The notes: generated from the letters alone by a model not told the origin. DNA of 64,000 bases from Gambelia wislizenii (GCA_030847615.1 JAUMIR010000002.1:199747809-199811808); one strand, 5' to 3'; positions 21,190 to 33,516 are shown, counted from the first letter of the stretch. Made by a program: numbers and translations.

Positions 21190-21705
21190 CAAGAATCTCT
21201 CTCTGGCTTTTCTTCACAATCGAAGATTCAGGAAGGACTCATCCCGTGCTGTCTGCAAGCGTGCTGATGACTAAAAAGGCCAATCCGAGATAAACAAGTC
21301 CGGTTGCAGAAAGCACAGCAGAAGGTCTCCTTGGGTGATGTTTCCGGGTTGTGATTCTTTCTGTGTTGTCGTTTCTCTTCAAGACTTGTTTGGCATGAGT
21401 TCTCAAATAAGGCTGCAGCATTGTGGATAGTACGTCTCCATGCCCCCCGATGTGAGGCCAGGGCGGACCATTGTTGGTGATCAATTTGGCTGAGCCTGAG
21501 ATGTTGTTTCAGGGAGTCTTTGTATCGCTTTTTTGGAGCGCCCCTCTTACGCTGACCCGTGGCGAGTTCACCGTAGAGTACTATTTTTGGGAGGCGATGG
21601 TCCTCCATCCTAGAAATGTGCCCTGCCCAGCGCAGCTATGTTCTCAATGTCATGGCCTCAATGTTGGTGATCCCTGCTTGCTCAAGGACAGCAACATTTG
21701 TCATA
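21190..21705 (-). pseudogene. RTE-like LINE 3' end with C-terminal zinc finger
   Basis: The 126-codon minus-strand frame at 21228-21608 matches, codon for codon in most places, the end of the plus-strand element at 54.4-55.2 kb. It shows RMEDHRLPKI-type words, GQRKRGAPKKRYKD, and a Cys/His C-terminus (CAFCNRTCLSRIGLFSHQ). This arrangement is known from RTE-like and related LINEs. The 5' side is truncated at about 21705, within the RT-distal region. It is open as far as it goes but lacks RT and endonuclease, so it is not an active element. Confidence 0.65.
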
Positions 21706-22029
21706 ACAGGACAGAAAAGGGGCACCTTTCAGACAACCCGTGATTCCGTGACAGAAATGGAATGGGTGGTCTATTAATGACTTTCCCCCAATTAAAAAAA
21801 ATGGAGGCATCACGGGGACAGCATGAGACGGAGACAGCGACGCCTGAAAGGGAAAACATTTCTTGATCCTGTTCCTGCCACGGATTATTAAGCCCCTGTG
21901 ATAATCTCCCAGGTCATATTGTGCAGAACTAGTGAATAAACTAGTGATATAGGTGCTTCTGAGGAAGGATCCCTTGCAGAGAAGACACCCACCTCTCACA
22001 GAGGTGTAGTGGCTGGAATGTTCAGCTGT

Positions 22030-22155
22030 GGCTCTCACTGGGCGGCCTTGGCCCAGTCATTGAGAGAAACTTCAGCTCAACCTCACAGAGTTCTTGTGAC
22101 AGGAGGGAGAGAGCCTGAATAATCCAGAGCTCCTTGAAGAAAGAGTGGATTGCAA
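22030..22155 (+). repeat. SINE fragment, tRNA-derived, 3' part
   Basis: Wording such as cactgggcggccttggcccagtcattgagag, then cctcacagagttcttgtgac and agctccttgaagaaa, matches the body and tail of squamate tRNA-derived SINEs. Start and end are approximate. Confidence 0.5.
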
Positions 22156-22548
22156 CATGAAAACATAGCAAAATTAAACCTCAGGCTAATGAAATGATAC
22201 CCACGCCTATCCACCCACCCACCCACACTTTCAAATGCAATAACATCTTTTCAGGGACAGGTATACCATTTTAACATTATCCATTCAATTAAAAGGCAAA
22301 CAAACCAGTATAGGCTGGTTGGGCCTTACTGCTGCTCTGGAGATATTTGCCCTATGCAAACATATGTGAGTGATTTAACAGGGAAAAAAAGTCAAAGATT
22401 TTAAAGTGAATGTCAATTTAAAAAAAAAAGATTGTCAGTCATTAATGGAGAACCATAATTTTGAGCACCAGTCAAAATGTTTGTTATCTGTGCAAGCTTA
22501 AGAAGTAGATTGCAAAGCTGTAATAGTAGCTATTAGCTTATTTTACTG
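22156..22548. other. Non-coding, no feature recognised
   Basis: Simple CCAC repeat near 22211-22227; otherwise nothing recognised. Confidence 0.35.
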
Positions 22549-22627
22549 TGTATGATAAAATGATACAATTGCTGCTGTTAGAACCTTAGATGTTCTAACA
22601 GCAGCAATGTTATCATTTTATCATACA
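22549..22627. repeat. Near-perfect 36-bp-stem hairpin
   Basis: Arm 22549-22584 pairs with arm 22592-22627 around a 7-nt loop. The only differences are in a short stretch near position 18 of the arm (aca versus aac). The ~79-nt size and shape resemble a palindromic MITE or a pre-miRNA-like hairpin. No flanking duplication is obvious. Confidence 0.8.
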
Positions 22628-22783
22628 CTGACACAACTGCATGAGAGGTCACAACCTCTCATCTTTAGAGAAGTAATCTGGGCCCAAGGTGCAGCACACA
22701 CCAGAGGGATAGGTGCCACATTTTGCCAGGTCCCAAGGTATCTGGGAGATATTCCAAAGATACACTGTACACCATGACACTAA

Positions 22784-23073
22784 GGACTTTTTCAGATGCC
22801 TTAAAACCTTTAAGCGGAGGTCAGGAGAGGTACGCGGCTATCCCGCGGCAGGGGTTCCGTTTCAGACAATGTCATTGTCCATGTTGCTTCCATGCTTGAT
22901 CTATTAAAACTTCCCTGAGTAAAAAGCGGCACCTTTTCAATAGATTGAACATGGAAGCAACAGGGACAATGACGGGAGAGGGACGGTGTCACCTGAAACG
23001 GACCCCCTCTGCGGGATAGCTGCATACCTCTTCCGACCTCTGCTTACGGGTTTTAAGGCATCTGAAAAAGTCC
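22784..23073. mobile_element. Palindromic snap-back MITE, copy 1
   Basis: 290 bp. The ends GGACTTTTTCAGATGCC and its reverse complement (ending at 23073) are inverted repeats, and the arms continue to pair through matching internal words (gttgcttccatg, cattgtcc, aaacggaaccc-type). No target duplication is clear. The same internal words recur at 29836-30164, so this is a family. The superfamily is unknown to me. Confidence 0.75.
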
Positions 23074-23075
23074 CT

Positions 23076-23938
23076 CAGTCAATATTTATACACAGGGAAA
23101 GCAAATGGCTGAGTATACCTCAGTGTTTATGAAATCATACCCAAAAAGGTTTCAAAATTTGCCTTTGCTCTCACCTTTCAAAGCTAATTGTATCTTCACG
23201 TTCTTCTTATTATTCTTTTTAAAATAAATATTTTGCCCTTGGCCATGGATATGGTATGTATATTTGAACTCTAGAGAAAAATATCTATTTTAACTTAGGG
23301 GAACTCATATCATTCTGGGAAGCTTGTGATGCCAAGTACAACTTCCAGCTGAGATAAGAGGCAGCATGGTTGTTTGTCACTGCCAGTCCAGAAGACAAGG
23401 CATACTTCTTTTTGCACAGAGCCTGCTTTCGATGGGAAAGTGGCCTGCTTGCTCCTTCACAGACATCTTCTGTTGATGTTGGTTCTCTGGGACATCACCT
23501 TTCTATATTGGACCAAAAGCAAAGGAGGTTCTGTTGATGTTACTTTCTACAAGCATCTGTGGCATTTCTAAGTCCAGTGTCACCCCTCCCTCTGACAGTG
23601 TCACCTGGTGCGGTTCAGCCTCTCTGCGCCCTCCTAAGTGCCACCGCTGCTTTCAGTTATTATTGACAACATCTAGAGTGGTAAGCAGCTGTGTTGAAAC
23701 AAAACCCAAAGCCACAAATGGGTAGTGTTAGGGCTGAGAGAAAATGCTGTCCTGAAATTCTCCACACTTTGGGGGAAATTAGGAGGAGGTTCTTGAAGAA
23801 TATTCTTTGGAGGGGAAGAGGAAATTACATTGTTGTTTCATACGGATGAAAGAAGGCAGTAATGGTCTGGGGAAAAAGGTGGGTGACATGTGGCTCAGGG
23901 GATGCATTTGCTTGCCATCCATTTTCAAACCACCTCAA
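23076..23938. other. Non-coding, no feature recognised
   Basis: No gene or recognised repeat. Short ORFs here have no domain. Confidence 0.35.
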
Positions 23939-24165
23939 CAAATTTTTTTGCCATGGTTGTGACAAAGAAAATAGGTTTTTCGTGGTCTTTTCCCAGGCTG
24001 TTAGGCCATGTTCTGGAAGAGTTTATTCCTGACATTTCGCTTTCATCTGTGGCTGGCATCTTCAGAAAACTCTTCCAGAACACAGTCTCACCACCTGGGA
24101 AAATCCCACAAAAAAACTATGGATGCCAGCTGTGAAAGCCTTCGCCTTCACAAAACAGGTTTTCT
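23939..24165. repeat. Unclassified fold-back interspersed repeat
   Basis: The first half (about 23990-24065) is the reverse complement of words found in the second half (24066-24150): CCAGCCACAGATG, CTTCCAGAACA. A second, non-folded copy lies at 36240-36385. I cannot name the family. Confidence 0.55.
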
Positions 24166-25234
24166 CTTAAAAATAAGACACACTTGGACTGTCTGACTTT
24201 TTTTCAAGTGTGCCCCTGGAAGCATGGTTTGGCTTAAAAATAAGGTGCACGCCCTCTTCACTCATCTTGTTTTTAGAGGGAAAGTGTGTGGGTTTTCCCC
24301 CTGCAAATTCAGTGATGTGTCGACAGTGGTAGGGTGTAGCCCACAATAGGTTACTGAAGCTTGATATGAATTAAGCAAAAAACAAAACAAAATACCATAA
24401 TGTGATGGTATGGTGGGAGGGAGAAAGGGTAAGCCCCCAAGAATGCCTGTTGTGATAGACTAAAGATGGAATGCAGAAATGGTTAGGCAAGCTTAACTAG
24501 ATCATGAAATCGGCTGGTGTCCTTTACTTAGTCCTGAAACACATAGCTTGCTTTTTAAAAAAATTATTATTATTTTCAAAAAGTGGGAAAGAACTGCTGT
24601 TGTTTCTTAGTCCCTGTTGCATATGGTGCTACCTTGCATCTGTTTTATACAGACTGTCAGTCTAATTAAGCTTGCATATTTCCTACACTTACTCTTCTAA
24701 GGACTGTTAAAAACAGCAGTCTCTGGAGCATTTTCATCCTCATTAGTTTACTCTCTCTCCCCCCACCACACCCTGCTGCCCCCATACTTTTTGTTATTGT
24801 TGGTGGGGGCTTCCAGTGTGAAGAAGAATTCTAGAGAATGTGAAAGCTTGCTTACTATTTTTGTAACATTTTGATTGGCGTTAAAAGTTTTTCACTAATT
24901 CTGTTGGCTTAAGCGTTGAAATGGAAGCGCAGATTCTCTCAGATCAGAGCTGTAGCATGTGCCAGAGAGACAGCATGAATAGATTTACTTGTATAATGAG
25001 GATGCCATGAGTAGGAGCAGGAGCAGGAGGACTGGAAAAGAGTATAAGAATAGAGGGAACTGTAAAGTCTGCTGGGCAGCCTCACTCTGCTTATTGATAA
25101 GGCTGGCCCTTGTGTCCCACCAACAGTTGGTAGCACTAGGAGAGTAGCCTGAGCAGGCATGTAGAGAGCCTTTGCTTACAGCATTCCCTTCTATAGTGAG
25201 ATGTTGTGCATTTCTGTTTATAGTTTAGCTATTA
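24166..25234. other. Non-coding, no feature recognised
   Basis: No gene or clear repeat. A short A/T run lies near 24555-24580. Confidence 0.35.
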
Positions 25235-26440
25235 CTTGTAAAGACATAAGAAGAGCCGTTCTGGATGAGACCAAAGCCCTGTCTACTACAGCATCCAGTT
25301 CGCATAGTGGTCAATCAGTTGCCTGTGAAAAGACATCAAGAAAGACAGGACTGCAGCCACACCCTCCATCTTATGTTCCCCAGCCACTGGGATTCAGAGA
25401 CACACAGCTTCTTGTAATAGAGGTAATATACAACCACCTTGACTACTAGCCAGGAACAGTCTTAGTTTTCATTTGTCTAATCTTCTTTTAAAAGCATCCA
25501 AGTTGATGGTCATTGCTACATCTTATGGTAACAAGATTCCATAGTTCAACTATTACTTATCTGAAGAAGTGCTTCCTTTTTCTCTTTCCTGAGTCTCCTG
25601 CTGCTCAGCTTCATTGGCGAACCCCATGTTCTAGACTTTTCTCCCTACAAACGCTACCCACACCATGTACAATTTTTTACACCTCTTGTCACTCCACTCT
25701 CTACTCTCTCCAAACATTGTAAGTTTTATATGCCTTTCTCTTTTTCCACCTCTGTGCTCAGTTACCCAATAGCCTGGAACATTCTAATCAATTCATCACC
25801 CCCTTGAGCATTTTGGTTGCTTTTCTCTGTACTTTTTTACCACTACAATATCCTTTTGGATGGTACAGTGACTAGAACTATATACAATATTCCAAATAGG
25901 GCCATGCTCTCATATCCTCCGCATGTCCTGATTTGGCAGGGACAGTCCCAATTTGTTGCCTTGTTTTTTTTTGTGGGGGGATATCTGCTTTTAAAATGTC
26001 CCATTTTCTCTCTTCCTCCCACTTTCTTTCCCCCTTTGTCCCCAACTTACATCCAGTTGCTACAAAGTGAGTTCAAAGTGCAAAAGGAGCTTGCGCTCAG
26101 TTCATTCAGCAGGGGGTGAAGAGAAGAGGGGGCAGAATCTTGCTTTTCCCAGTAGACTCAGCAAAAAGCAAACCGCTACAGCCTCTAACTGGTGTGCACT
26201 TCCTCATTAACAACCTTTGCCCTCTTGAGCACACTCTGATGTTGCTCGGGCACAGGTGCCCCAGTTTTCATCTGTAAAATGTTGGAGGCTATACACTATA
26301 GGTTTGTATAAAGCCATTGTGATAGTGGTATCACTTAAAGTCTATATTTGTACCTCTCTCCTATTATACATCAGCACATGCATATTTTATGCAAATCAGG
26401 CCTTGCAGACATTTGGCACCCTTAGGAGTCTAGCGGAGGA
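25235..26440 (+). repeat. Old interspersed repeat (CR1/LINE-like), interrupted
   Basis: Plus-strand wording (aagacataagaagagccgttctggatgagacc ... tttaaaagcatccaagttgatggtcattgctac ... ccccttgagcattttggttgc ... gaactatatacaatattccaaat) is that of a widespread reptile repeat. It stops near 25905 and words expected to follow (ggtttgtataaagccattgtgatag) reappear at 26300, so something of about 380 bp was inserted between. The exact family is uncertain. Confidence 0.55.
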
Positions 26441-26817
26441 AGCTTTGCCCATGACTCGTGCCTTGTATTTGATAGCCAGTGGACAATGGTGGAGTGGTCA
26501 GAGCTGAAAGGGGTGGGGGGAGGAACCTTGATCTGCACACCTCCTGCATATTCCTTCCAGTCCCACAAGGTTTTGACCATCTTTCCCTCCAAAAAAGGCC
26601 CTCCTGCTCTTCTCCTGTCCTTCTCCTGCAGCCTCTGCCTCCCAAGTTTTTTTCTCAGCTAGGGTAGAGCAGCAGCAGTGATGTGCTTACTAAAAAAGGA
26701 TGACCTGAGGGGAAGAATGGGGAGAGGCATGTGAGATTCCCTTTTCCTGTTCTTTGTCAAGCACTGGCTGACTTTTAAGGCCTGTTCACAGGCACTTGGT
26801 TCCTTTCAGTGGAGAAA
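26441..26817. other. Non-coding, no feature recognised
   Basis: No gene or clear repeat seen. Confidence 0.35.
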
Positions 26818-27003
26818 GACCACAGCTTAGTGGTAGACTGAATGATTTGCACACAGAAGGTCCCAGGTTCAATCCTCGACTTCTCTGGTTTAGGAGGCAG
26901 CTGGTGTCTTATCCTGGAGAGTCAATGACAAGCTGACTGGACAAACGCTGGGCTAGCAGGATTAATAGTGTGCCCTGGCAGAAGGCAGCTTCCTGTGTTC
27001 CTT
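26818..27003 (+). repeat. tRNA-derived SINE
   Basis: Pol III box A-like TTAGTGGTAGA (about 26827) and box B GGTTCAATCC (26866-26875), followed by a body ending in gaaggcagcttcctgtgttcc. The same SINE type is at 56236-56393. Confidence 0.75.
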
Positions 27004-27499
27004 TATTCAGGGAACTGTTTCTTCATCAGATCCCACTATTGGATTTTAAAGAATGTCAGTTTGTAATTCCCCATCTCTTCATCATTTTTGCACAGCACCT
27101 TTTTTGTAGGGAATGACATGGGGACAATTCTTAGATGAGAAAAAACTAGTCACTGAATGGGCTCTAAGGGTCCTAGTCAGTTATACACTGACTCCTGATA
27201 TATAATGTGTACTTTTTCATAACTTGATACTAAAATAAGAGATGCATTTTAATAAGAGTTGGAACAGGCATACCTGAGAGTATGCAGGTAGGATATAAGA
27301 GCTGCAACTGAATAAATAAGCACAGACAAAAATAATACAATTGAAAAGTGAGAGTTATGTTGCCAATAACCCCAGCATTAGGCTCCTGTCCGGCGCTCTT
27401 AATGGCTATAATACTTTCATTTCCCCAAACCTTTTCTCTGGTGGTGGTGGTGACAAGAGTAGTAGTAGTAACAATTCATTTTAAAATGAATACTCAATG

Positions 27500-27582
27500 A
27501 GTGTAGAAGACCTGAGGGGCTCTTGAAGGTCTCTCATTCATAGGGTCACCATGAGTCAAAATTGACTTGATGGCTAATAACA
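27500..27582 (+). repeat. SINE/Bov-B-type 3' tail
   Basis: gggtcaccatgagtcaaaattgacttgatggc followed by ataacaaca is the shared 3' end of Bov-B LINEs and the Sauria SINEs that use it. The 5' part is missing or unrecognised. Confidence 0.6.
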
Positions 27583-29008
27583 ACAATGGCACAAAAAGTC
27601 AGTGTTATACTGAAATTAGTGTTTTCACTGGTACTGGCAGAGAAAGGGAATAAGGTGTGCAGTGTGCCAATAGCCACAAAGTCAGCCATTGCTATAAGTG
27701 CATACACATTACTTAGTGGTGAGCAGTACTTGATGAAGTGGGGAAGGAGGGAGAAGTGTCCCCTTGATTTCCTAAAAGTTGAAGAATTGCACAGCTATGC
27801 AGATCATTCTATCAGGAATCAGTTTTGCACTCTGGTTTGGGAGGAGCAGCGATAGTTAAACTCCTCAGGAACTCTGTGATTCTAAGACCAGGCACCTTGT
27901 GGTTAAGGCTTACACAAGCACACCACACTAGGCCTTCTGAGAACACTGCGGGACCTGGCAGGTGCTTGCTAACAGGGCACATTTGGCATGACACATTGCT
28001 CAACTGAGATCATGCAAGTGGAAAGACCAGGGGGAAATCAATTAGTTCATAGGAAAGAACCCTTGATCTGGACAGTAACCTTTAATCCAGCTCAGTCCTT
28101 CTTATTTACAGCTGCAGAGAATGAAGGCAAGAGAAAAGCATCCTGGCAAGATAATATAAAGCCGATCTCATTCCCTCTCGGCGGCTGTGTTCTCACTAAT
28201 GTATTTGCTGGCAGAGCCCGCAGTCCCCAGAGCATGAGCAGTACAGTTCAAGCAGGCTCTTTACAGCCAAAAGGAAGCATGTCAGTCCAGGGGCAGGATC
28301 AGGATGTTCTGTGGGAGGGTAAAGGAACCTCCAGTTTAGCAGAGATACGCCCAGAGGAATTGGGGTAGTAGCCCTGTAGCTGATGTGGAAGAATCCTTAC
28401 TTTAAGGGAAGCAAAGGGAGAACAAAGATAGGTGGGGATTTTGCAGCATTTACGTTAGCAAGCAGAGAAAAGTCGCCCTGGTACTATTTATAGTTATTTT
28501 CTCACTGGAATGGGACACGACTCTAGGAAATACCTGGACTTAGGTGTGTCCATGTACTGCCCATGGAAACTGGAAATTGAATGGGGTGCATGATGGCCTG
28601 TAGATTGGTTGAAATGAGGAGAGTTCCATGTGGAGAGACAGGCAACCTCTCCCAAGTTTGCCTGGGATTCACTCAGCCGTGCGGTGCTGTGAAATCTCTC
28701 CCACTTCCACTTTCCCCAAATTGGGAAATCTTTTGCCATTTCTCTGAGCCAATGCAAGGATTGGGGGGAATGCCTCTCTCTGCTTTATTACCACTTCTGG
28801 CTGGTTATATCAGTGTGCAAAACCTAGGGTGCCATGGTAAATGGCATTTTCCCAAGGCTGCTACAAATTAGGATGAGGGCATTAAGGTGAAAGAAACTGT
28901 TATGCTTCTTTCAGAAATGTAACATATGGACAACCCCCCCCCCCGCCAAGACACACAAAATGCACCTTACCAGTTCTGTGCCCCACCTCCCTTCCCCCCA
29001 ACCCCTAG
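27583..29008. other. Non-coding, no feature recognised
   Basis: No gene supported. There is a C-run near 28936-28945. Confidence 0.35.
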
Positions 29009-29230
29009 GCCCTTTCACACTACACAATTCTAGCACTGTCATTCCACTTTAGGTGCCATGTCCTACATCCTGTGGACTCCCTGTAGTTTGGCCAAAGGCA
29101 ACAGAGGAACTCTCTGGCTGAAGATCCTAAGGACTCCTCCCTAAACTGCCAGTCCCAGGATTCCATAGAATGGAGCCCCAATAGTTAACGTGAAGTCATT
29201 GTGGTATAACTGTGGAGTATGAAAGAACCC
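29009..29230. mobile_element. hAT-like MITE, degraded
   Basis: Ends gccctttcacactacaca and tggtataactgtggagtatgaaagaaccc form imperfect inverted repeats, with an internal cccaggattcca word typical of reptile hAT MITEs. Target duplication not identified. Confidence 0.5.
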
Positions 29231-29491
29231 TTAGTACCATCATTGCATCAACTTCCCAGCCTAATTTCTGCATCTGAAAAAAATATATATATTGGGCAAT
29301 ATCACTAAACATGTTCCAAGGGAAACTGTTATACTGAGGAACAGTGTAGAAACTGTAGTGAAGGTTTCCACTCTCCATTAAGTGTGTGTGCATGCGTGTG
29401 TGTATCCATACTCTCACTACAATATTCAAGTGACACATTGAGCCTCTTAAAGATAGGAAACCTGATAGTCTCAAGATATTTCTGAAGTAAA

Positions 29492-29712
29492 GCGGGCCCT
29501 CAGTATCCGCTCGGTTTAGTTCCAGAACCCCCACGGATACCAAAATCTATGGATGCTCAAGTCCCATTATATACAGTATATAGTAAACTGGCATCACATA
29601 TATAAAATGGCAAAATCAAGGTTTGCTTTTTGGATTTTTTTAATATTTTCAAACTGTGGTCGGTTGAATCTGTGGATACAGAATTTGTGGATATGGAGGA
29701 GTGACTGTACAG
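29492..29712 (+). mobile_element. Tigger/pogo-type MITE
   Basis: Contains cggataccaaaatctatgga, tcaagtcccattatata, tggcaaaatcaaggtttgc and tggatacagaatttgtgg, all shared with the copy at 59703-59939. The same wording is familiar from Tigger-derived MITEs in mammals, and the right end lies at a TA. Confidence 0.65.
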
Positions 29713-29835
29713 ACCTCAGAAGCCCCAGGCTACAAAGCGTCTGAGTTTATAGAAGCTGTAATTCAAAATATCTAGAAGGCATCAGGTCACCTGTTCTTGC
29801 TCTACATTTTGATGGTGGCATTTGTGGAACACTCA

Positions 29836-30164
29836 GGACTTTTTCAGACTAGGCTTACCACACAAGAAGCTTCCGGGAGAGGTACGGCGCTCGCATGGCA
29901 GGGGATCCGTTTCAGACAACGCCATCCCTCTCTCGGCATTGTCCGTGTCACTTCCATGTACGATTGAAGGCAGCTGCACCATATTTTACTTATGGACAAC
30001 TTCCATGAGTAAAATATGGCATGGCTGCCTTCAATCATACACGGAAGTGACACGGACAATGCCAAGGGAGGGATGGCGTCGTCCAAAACGGATCCCCTGC
30101 CACGTGACAGCGCTGTAACTCTCCCGGAAGCTTCTTGCATGGTAAGCCTAGTCTGAAAAAGTCC
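29836..30164. mobile_element. Palindromic snap-back MITE, copy 2
   Basis: 329 bp, starting GGACTTTTTCAGACTAGGC and ending with its reverse complement. The arms share ACGGATCCCCTGCC/GGCAGGGGATCCGT and CATTGTCCGTGTCACTTCC-type words. TCA flanks both ends, a possible 3-bp duplication. Same family as 22784-23073. Confidence 0.8.
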
Positions 30165-30168
30165 TCAG

Positions 30169-32097
30169 TGTGAGAACCAGAACAGCAGTGATTTCATCTG
30201 TTATGAAGATGGCTGCCAATTTATTCTACAAGTGAAGTTGCTTTTATAGCATTTAGCCATGGGCTATTACAAGAAAACACTGATCCTGCTTAATAAAGGT
30301 AGGAAAGGAATTGATTGTTACAAGGATTCATGCTCCACAAGGATCACGAACAGCAACAACAAAGAGCATTCCCATGCAGCCTGTCATACGGCACCAGTTT
30401 TGCAAACTTGATTCCAGCTTGCCTTGTTTGAGTTGGCATGAAGCAAAGTGGGACTGAGGCTATCTCTTTGTGTACATTCTCTCAACCTAGCTGAAGTAAC
30501 CCAGAAATGTGCTAACCCCAAATACTCAAAATCATGTGATGGGCTTGATTTTCAATACACTATGCCACACTGGTGGTTTTAGACTCTGGACTTAATGGCC
30601 TTATTGGGGTGGAGCTCTTTATGTGTCACGTTTTCTTTATTTTAAAATGGGGTAATCTAGCCCTGTTGCAATGGGGTGTTCTCTTGCTCCTTCTGCTGTG
30701 TAGATCCCTGGAATGCCCAGAGTCCTCGAGATGCAACCACTGTCAAGACCATGAAATGAGCTTCCCTTGGAGGTTCATCAGGTTCCTTCTTTGCAGGCCT
30801 CTAAGAAGGGAAGCACCTATAAAGATGGCCTAACAACAATTGTTATGATTACATGAACTGTTACAATGGGTATGTTTTGATTGTGCTCTTGCATGATTCA
30901 CCGCATCACACATAGAGACTGTGATTGTACATTGCAGAGGATGGAGTAATGCTCTACCTGCACAGTACTGTCCTGGCTACTGTTGCCTGGACTTGCAAGC
31001 CTTGACTATGTAGTGACCAGGAGAAGGATGCAAAGCACCCAGGCAGCATTTCATTTCTCTTCTGCAGCCAGAAGCAAATAACGAGTGTCTCTCTCCCACA
31101 TCACCAAGCACTGGAAATCTAAGAGAGAAGTGGCTGCTCTTTTCTCCCCACTGCATCCAAATGCACCCTGACTACCCTGCACACTCCCCAACCACTAAAC
31201 GGACAAGTAGGTGCACACCTGCTCTTTGGAGCAGGCATGAAAGGCAGGGGGGAGCTATTGTGGAAGGAGCTACCTGATAGCTCCTTGTGCAGTGATGTGG
31301 ATATATAACCACCAAGATTCTGGGCACAATATTTTTGCAGGTCTGGCCCTAACATCAGAAAGAACTAGACAGCTACTTCAGGTAGCAGACAGAAGCTGGA
31401 AGTGGTGGAAAGATATTAGAAGGCAGAGATGTGTGAGCCAGACAACCTGTCCTGGGCCCACTAAACTTGCCTACTGCCTGAAGAGCAGCAGATGATGCTG
31501 TTCCATTGCTAATACTAAAGTGAAGAGTCAACCATTAATCAGGCCAACTCAGTACATGGAGTGGTAGGGAAAGGAATAATCTTGTTGTTCTCTCCAGGCA
31601 ACATAATACCTTGACCTAGCCCTGTTTTTAACTTTCTTTAAATAAAATGATCACCTTTCTCTTGGCCTTCTCATCAGCTGAAGGACCTCTTCTCGCAGGT
31701 GTTTCCACTCATGACAGTTGTAGTTTTCAGTCATCTTAGACTGGTTTCATGCTCTTACTCCATTGCTAGTCGTGTTAGCTTGGCACATGCCAATCTGCTC
31801 AGCTTCCCTTCTCTACTATAGAAAATAATTTTTCCAAGCACTGTTGGAGTCAGTTCAAATTGTCTTCACTATGTTCTGTTGGAATGCCTATGGATATCAG
31901 AATGGGAACACCACGGGTAGCTGGCATAACCATACACTGTGCGTCTCCTGGCCTTTTTTTTTTTAGCCTTGTTTATATTTGTTTTTAAATGTGATTTTAG
32001 TTAGGTGGTTTTAATTTTATACTATTTAATGTCTTTTTATGGGTGTGGGTTGGGATGGGTGGTGCTTTTAGTCAGCATTTGTAGCGTTTTAATTGTT
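30169..32097. other. Non-coding, no feature recognised
   Basis: No gene or repeat is recognised. Predicted ORFs in this interval carry no domain. Confidence 0.35.
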
Positions 32098-32149
32098 GGA
32101 AGCCACCCCGATTGTTTTTAGCAGAGGGGCGGGGTATAAATAAATGTTG

Positions 32150-32180
<31 letters not shown>

Positions 32181-32192
32181 TTTATTTATTAT
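32098..32192 (+). repeat. L2-type LINE 3' tail
   Basis: GGAAGCCACCCCGATTGTT, then gaggggcggggtataaataaa and an (ATT)/(ATTT)n microsatellite: the same tail as 42580 and 54325. Confidence 0.65.
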
Positions 32193-32327
32193 AAAAGAGA
32201 AAAAGGGGATAGTGATGGGATGGGGTTGGGATTGGTGGTGGCCTGGAGGAAAGGTATGGTGAACCTGTGGTGGAGGTTTCTGAAGTAGCTATGACCAAAC
32301 TAGCACAAGATCAGTATTCTTCATTGG

Positions 32328-32467
32328 TGATGGGGAACATGTAGCCCTTCAGATTTTGGTGGACTGCAGCTCCTACTATCTTTCTCCTACTATCCTTCAC
32401 TATTGGCCAGGCTGCTTGGGAACTGTAAGCCAACATCATTTGGAGGGCCATGTTTCCCATGCCCCTG
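32328..32467. mobile_element. hAT-type MITE, 'ggggaacatgtagccc' family
   Basis: Inverted ends ggggaacatgtagcccttcag and ggagggccatgtttcccatgcccc, with ~140 bp and a familiar internal word tggactgcagctcctact. Copies of the same family appear at 60945 and in part at 37722. Confidence 0.65.
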
Positions 32468-33516
32468 CATTGATCTGGGGATGTTCAGATTGGATATGAT
32501 TATTTTTCGAAGAGTACATCATATTACTTGACTGGTCATGAGTGAACATGGGTAAACATTTCCTAATACCTAAATGAGTACCATTTTCAAATGATGTGTG
32601 TGCCACTCATGGTTGGTGTGTCAGTCTGTCTCCCTTCCTCTTTTTCAGTCTTTTTCTAGAGCTCATCATGTTTAGTAGAAATGTTTGCTTCTGTACAGCC
32701 TTTAGGTGAAAGACAAATATTAGCATGGCTAGATTTTTACCTAATCCTCTCTTTCATCTGCATCACTGCTGCTGTGGTTAGAAGGAAACTGTTTTCTGGC
32801 TGGAGGATTCATTACAGTCCAGTCTCAGAGGTCTGAAGGGAATATTGGAGCAGTTGCTAATGAAAGGATAGCAGTAGCTAGACCTCCTTTCAGAGTAATA
32901 ATGGAATTAGGAAGAAGACAAACACTCATCAGTTTTGTGCCTGATGTCTTTATTTTCAGCCTTGCTTGTGTGCGCATGTGCGTGCATGTGGACTTTATTA
33001 GCTAGAATTAGAACATACATGTTTTATTAGAGGGAAGCTGATTAGATTGCATGGGATTAGAAAGAGTTAGTAGCTCCAGGCTACATGAAGGACTTCTGAC
33101 CATTTTAAATTTAACAACAAGAATCTGATACTTCAAGAGTGATAAAGTACTTTGGAATGATTCTATGATTCTAAGGCAAGGCATGGAGGGCAAAAGAGAC
33201 AGAATCTAAGATGAGATGGTGAGTGGGAATGGAGACAAAGAGTATTTTCAGACAGAATCATAATGTGCTAGCAGGGTGCAAACTGCTGCACTTTCCCCGC
33301 CAATGATAATTTTGGGTACTTTTTAAATACACTTAGGTTTCCTTGAACGTTAGAAATACACATTGATCTCAATCAGACCATCAACTTCCATTCATTCATT
33401 ATGTATTTATTTATTTGCATGGTGTTCAGCATGCAATAACACTTGGGAAGTATTGTGCATATGTACAGAGAATGTGGAGGCTTTCCAATCATCTTTATAT
33501 TAGTCTTTACAGAGGG

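Noticed and set aside
26818..26890. A tRNA gene
   Set aside because: The box A and box B motifs belong to a SINE: the body and the 3' end match the SINE at 56236 and no proper tRNA cloverleaf is present.
29822..30140. A pair of ~98-codon open frames on opposite strands
   Set aside because: Both arise from the palindromic element, whose arms are the same sequence in reverse; they are not genes.
32140..32192. Possible CRISPR-like or regular direct repeats
   Set aside because: Only ATT/ATTT microsatellites; no repeat-spacer structure anywhere in the window.
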